This document shows, piece after piece, positions 61,180 to 64,000 of a DNA stretch of 64,000 nucleotides. The position numbers were made by a program, and so were the translations under genes. Source of the DNA: Phenylobacterium sp. GTDB lineage: Bacteria; Pseudomonadota; Alphaproteobacteria; Caulobacterales; Caulobacteraceae. Under the pieces are notes generated by a model. The model made no database searches. It was not told where the DNA came from and worked only from the letters and a program-made list of their open reading frames with translations. Each line of letters begins with the position of its first letter. Within the stretch, counting starts at the first letter, position 1. The stretch lies in contig NZ_JAHBYD010000028.1 of assembly GCF_019636135.1 (NCBI RefSeq), positions 1 through 64,000 of the forward strand, given 5' to 3'.

Positions 61180-63671
61180 GCCAGCCCCACCAGCTTGACC
61201 GTCGGCACGGCGTTGGCGCCCTGCAGGAAGAAGCGGTCGGCGATGGCGTTGGCGAGGCTGAACAGCGTCTCCTCGTAGCGCTGCACGTTGTCGGCGAAGA
61301 GCGCCGAGGCGTCCTCGGTCTCCAGTTCGGCGGCCAGCGGCAGCAGGATGCGCGACGGCGCCTCGGCGATGCCGTCTTCCTGCAGGGTCGGCAGGACCGC
61401 GATGTGCTCCTTCAGCGCCTCGACCTGGAAGGCGACCGAGCGGGTGTTGAACGGGTCGAGCATGACGAGGTCGCGGACCGGGTTCAGCGCGAGGCCGATG
61501 ATGTAGCGCGCGCGGTAGGTGATCTGGCTGTCGTTGAGGTCGAGCAGGAGGTCGAGGTCGTCGATCGAGGCTTCGTCGTGGGCCAGGGTGCGGACGAATT
61601 GGCAGGTGTTGGCGCCGCGCTCGATGCGCCGGCCCATGTCGAGGAAGCGCCAGCCCGCGACGCGGTTCATGTTCTCCTGCGCGAGCCCTGAGAGTCCGGC
61701 GAGGTGGCGCAGCGCATTCTCCACCTGCTCCAGGGCCTCGGCCTCGTTGTGGATGGAGCCCGCGCCGCCGGCGAGGTCGGCCTCCAGGTCGACCAGCAGG
61801 CCCCAGAAGTCGGCGCTGAGCCGCTCGCGCATGCCGGACGCGGTGCGCTTGGCCGAGCGGACGAGGTTGATCACCGAGCCCCAGGCCGAGGCGTCCTGCA
61901 GGCTGTTCCTCACCGCGTCGGCCGCCAGTCCGCCGTCGCCCTTCAGCGCGCCCCAGTCGACGAGGATCGCGCGCAGCGCCTCGAAGGTCTGGCCGCGGCC
62001 GTGCAGGGCGGACTCCGAATCCATCACGCTGGAGCAGAGGGCGCGGACCATGCGCGCCGTGGCCTCGGTGCGCTCCAGGTAGCGGCCCAGCCAGAACAGG
62101 TTGTCGGCGGCGCGGCTGGGCAGGTGGCCCAGGATGCGGCGCACCTTCACGTCCTCGCCGGTCTGGATCAGGGTCATGCGCTCGACGGGCTTGTCGTCGA
62201 CGATCCAGACGTCGTTGGTGCGCGCGCCCTCGCCCATGAAGACCGCGCGGACGTCGGCGCCGTCGGACGTGCGGCAGAAGCCGCCCGGCATGACGCGCAG
62301 GCCCTCGGGCGTGGCGGCGCAGAAGACGCGCAGCACGAAGGGCGTCGGCTCCAGCCGGCCGTTCCGCAGCACCGGCATGGTCGAGAGCTGCGCCACCTCC
62401 TGGCCCACGAAGTCGCCGGGGCGGTCGGCGAGGCGCGCGCGCAGCTCGGCCTTCTGCCCGGGCGCGAGGTCGGCGAAGAGGCGGGGGCCGGCGAGCGGGC
62501 CGGCGTGGCCCGGGAAGGCCGGGGCGACGGCCATGTGCTCGAGCTCGGCTTCGACCAGCGCCTGCTCGCGCGGCTGGCCGCACCACCAGGTGGCGATGTT
62601 GGGCAGCTTCAGCTCCTCGCCCAGCAGCCGCCGGCACAGCGACGCCGAGAAGCCCATCAGGGCGCGGGACTCGACGACGCCGGCGCCGGGCATGTTGAGC
62701 ACCGTGACCCCGCCGGAACGGATCGCCTCCAGCATGCCGGGCACGCCCAGCCGGGAGGCGGCGTTCAGCTCCAGCGGGTCGAGGAAGTCCGAATCGACGC
62801 GCCGCAGGATGACGTCGGCGCGCTTCAGGCCCGCGATGGTGCGCACCCAGACCTTGCCGTCGCGCGCCACCAGGTCGTCGCCCTCGACCAGCAGGAAACC
62901 GAGGTAGCGGGCGAGGTGGGCCTGCTCGAAGTAGGTCTGGCTGAACGGGCCCGGGCTGAGCAGGCAGATGCGCGGCTCGTCCCGCTCGGCGGTGGCGGCG
63001 AGGCCGCGGCGCAGCGCGTCGAAGAAGGGCGCCAGGCGGTGGACGTTCAGGCTGGTGTAGAGGTTCGGATAGGCGCGGCTGACGACGAGGCGGTTCTCCA
63101 GCGCGTAGCCGGCGCCCGAGGGGGCCTGGGCCTTGTCCTCCAGCACCCACCAGCGCCCGTCGGGGCCGCGGCCGAGGTCGGCGGCGTAGACCTGCAGGTA
63201 GCGGCCGGCCGGCGGGGCCACGCCGCGCATGGCGCGCAGGAAGTCGGGGCTGCCGGTGACCACGGCGGCGGGAAGGACTCCTTCGCCGACCAGCCGGCCT
63301 TCGCCGTAGAGGTCGCGGAGGACGGCCTCCATCAGCTCGGCGCGCTGGATCACCCCGGCGGAGATCTCGTCCCACTCGCCCTGGCTGAGGATCAGCGGCA
63401 CCGGGTCGAGCGGCCAGCTCCGCTCGGCCTCCTCGCCGTAGATGCGGTACGAGGCGCCCGAGTCGCGGATATGGCGCGCGGCCATGCCGAAGCGGTCGTC
63501 GGACGCGGCGCCGGCGATCTCGCGCAGGAAGCCCATCCAGTGCTCGGCGGGCTGGCCGCCCAGGCCCATCAGCTCGTCGGGCGCGCCCGGCAGGGTGCGA
63601 TAGCCGTCCAGCCAGCGCTTGAGCTGGTCGGCGCCGCGTCGTCTCGCTGCCGTGGAGTTGTCGTCCGCCAC
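61176..63671 (-). CDS. Circularly permuted ATP-grasp protein fused to an alpha-E domain
   Basis: A protein of about 831 residues in two parts usually encoded by separate genes. Residues to about 480 are a circularly permuted type 2 ATP-grasp (YRIYGEEAERSWPLDPVP, LEDKAQAPSGAGYALENR, LLSPGPFSQTYFEQ). The rest is the alpha-E helical domain (SRAADNLFWLGRYLERTEAT, MGRRIERGANTCQF). The fusion plus a coupled transglutaminase suggests an ATP-dependent peptide-modifying system. Start is uncertain: GTG at 63671, or ATG at 63713 (845 residues). Confidence 0.85.
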   Translation of the reverse strand: MADDNSTAARRRGADQLKRWLDGYRTLPGAPDELMGLGGQPAEHWMGFLREIAGAASDDRFGMAARHIRDSGASYRIYGEEAERSWPLDPVPLILSQGEWDEISAGVIQRAELMEAVLRDLYGEGRLVGEGVLPAAVVTGSPDFLRAMRGVAPPAGRYLQVYAADLGRGPDGRWWVLEDKAQAPSGAGYALENRLVVSRAYPNLYTSLNVHRLAPFFDALRRGLAATAERDEPRICLLSPGPFSQTYFEQAHLARYLGFLLVEGDDLVARDGKVWVRTIAGLKRADVILRRVDSDFLDPLELNAASRLGVPGMLEAIRSGGVTVLNMPGAGVVESRALMGFSASLCRRLLGEELKLPNIATWWCGQPREQALVEAELEHMAVAPAFPGHAGPLAGPRLFADLAPGQKAELRARLADRPGDFVGQEVAQLSTMPVLRNGRLEPTPFVLRVFCAATPEGLRVMPGGFCRTSDGADVRAVFMGEGARTNDVWIVDDKPVERMTLIQTGEDVKVRRILGHLPSRAADNLFWLGRYLERTEATARMVRALCSSVMDSESALHGRGQTFEALRAILVDWGALKGDGGLAADAVRNSLQDASAWGSVINLVRSAKRTASGMRERLSADFWGLLVDLEADLAGGAGSIHNEAEALEQVENALRHLAGLSGLAQENMNRVAGWRFLDMGRRIERGANTCQFVRTLAHDEASIDDLDLLLDLNDSQITYRARYIIGLALNPVRDLVMLDPFNTRSVAFQVEALKEHIAVLPTLQEDGIAEAPSRILLPLAAELETEDASALFADNVQRYEETLFSLANAIADRFFLQGANAVPTVKLVGLA

Positions 63672-63796
63672 CGACTCTCGCCCATCTCCCCGTCCCCGCG
63701 GCGACCGTAGCATAGGTTCCGGGGAGTCATGCCGCCTTGGCGCGACGCGCGGCGCCTGCTCAACTGCGCGTGGCGAAGCGGGTTGCGGGGAAGACG

Positions 63797-64000
63797 ATGG
63801 CGCGGCTGTTCCTGTCCGTCGACATGGTGGGCTCGACCGAGTTCAAGGCGCGCTTCACGGGCCAGGGCGCCGAGGCGTGGCTGGGCATCTTCAAGGCGTT
63901 CTTCACGAGCTTCCCGCTGATGGTCGCGGGCCAGATCGGCCTCGCCTTCCTGGAGGACGACGCGACGCCGGCCATCTCGGTCTGGAAGGTGATGGGCGAC
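63797..64000 (+). CDS. N-terminal part of a class III nucleotidyl-cyclase-like protein (runs off window)
   Basis: 68 codons are visible. LFLSVDMVGSTEFK matches the first metal-binding strand of class III cyclase domains (VDMVGST), and VWKVMGD at the end matches their KxxGD segment. The middle is shorter and more hydrophobic than in typical adenylate cyclases. A GTG at 63770 is an alternative start. Divergent from the ATP-grasp/alpha-E gene. Confidence 0.55.
   Translation, partial: MARLFLSVDMVGSTEFKARFTGQGAEAWLGIFKAFFTSFPLMVAGQIGLAFLEDDATPAISVWKVMGD

Overview
The window is high-GC, tightly packed chromosomal DNA from an alphaproteobacterium. Caulobacteraceae (Phenylobacterium- or Caulobacter-like) fits best: the F0 genes atpI-B-E-b'-b are separate from F1, glycine cleavage is gcvT-H-PA-PB behind a tandem glycine riboswitch, there is a large RTX protein and a TonB-dependent receptor cluster, and the promoters and protein families match that group. 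The assignment rests on gene content only. No tRNA, rRNA, CRISPR array, phage or transposase gene was seen.

Layout. 0-4 kb: 3' end of smc, then the F0 ATP synthase operon, followed by a strongly folded non-coding stretch that may be a structured RNA. 4.3-9.9 kb: a small membrane protein and the riboswitch-controlled glycine cleavage operon. 10-13 kb: a TraB/GumN-like protein lacking its histidines and a Baeyer-Villiger-type monooxygenase. 13-17.5 kb (minus): a glycan gene set (SpsF-like cytidylyltransferase, PseG, methyltransferase, FAD protein, WbqC). 17.5-20 kb: an 822-residue RTX protein. 20-24.3 kb: ELM1-family protein, greA, a two-component system, a PsiF-like protein. 24.4-29.4 kb: a GST, a parDE toxin-antitoxin pair, a P-loop kinase, an FdhF/YdeP-type molybdoenzyme with fdhD. 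29.4-32.4 kb: GMC dehydrogenase, its Gluconate_2-dh3 partner and a DUF1080 hydrolase, a likely 3-keto-glycoside module. 32.6-41.8 kb: fghA, then an apparent catabolic cluster (CMD protein, GlcG/HbpS, WrbA, MFS, monooxygenase, LysR regulator, TonB receptor, VOC protein) whose promoters share a GCAAA/TTTGC-type inverted motif. 42-49.4 kb: gltB, gltD, a nitrilase-family amidase and a DUF1178 protein. 49.5-51.7 kb: two decaying tandem S9 peptidase genes. 51.8-54.4 kb: clpB. 54.4-58.6 kb: small genes, arfB, and a Val-rich leader peptide with an intrinsic terminator upstream of a GNAT gene and ilvC. 58.6-64 kb: divergent TetR/enoyl-CoA hydratase, a transglutaminase plus ATP-grasp/alpha-E operon, and the start of a cyclase-like gene.

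The intergenic spaces hold three families of palindromes. Family 1 has ~75-80 bp palindromes whose arms are built of 9-nt units capped by AACC (four copies). Family 2 is built on GTCATCCCG. Family 3 is built on CCCTCCCC. One family-3 palindrome supplies mirrored C-terminal codons and stops to two convergent genes.

Most interesting leads: the attenuator-like leader before GNAT/ilvC, the shared-motif catabolic cluster, the 9-nt-unit palindromes, the folded RNA candidate after atpF, and the two-step decay of the S9 peptidase pair.
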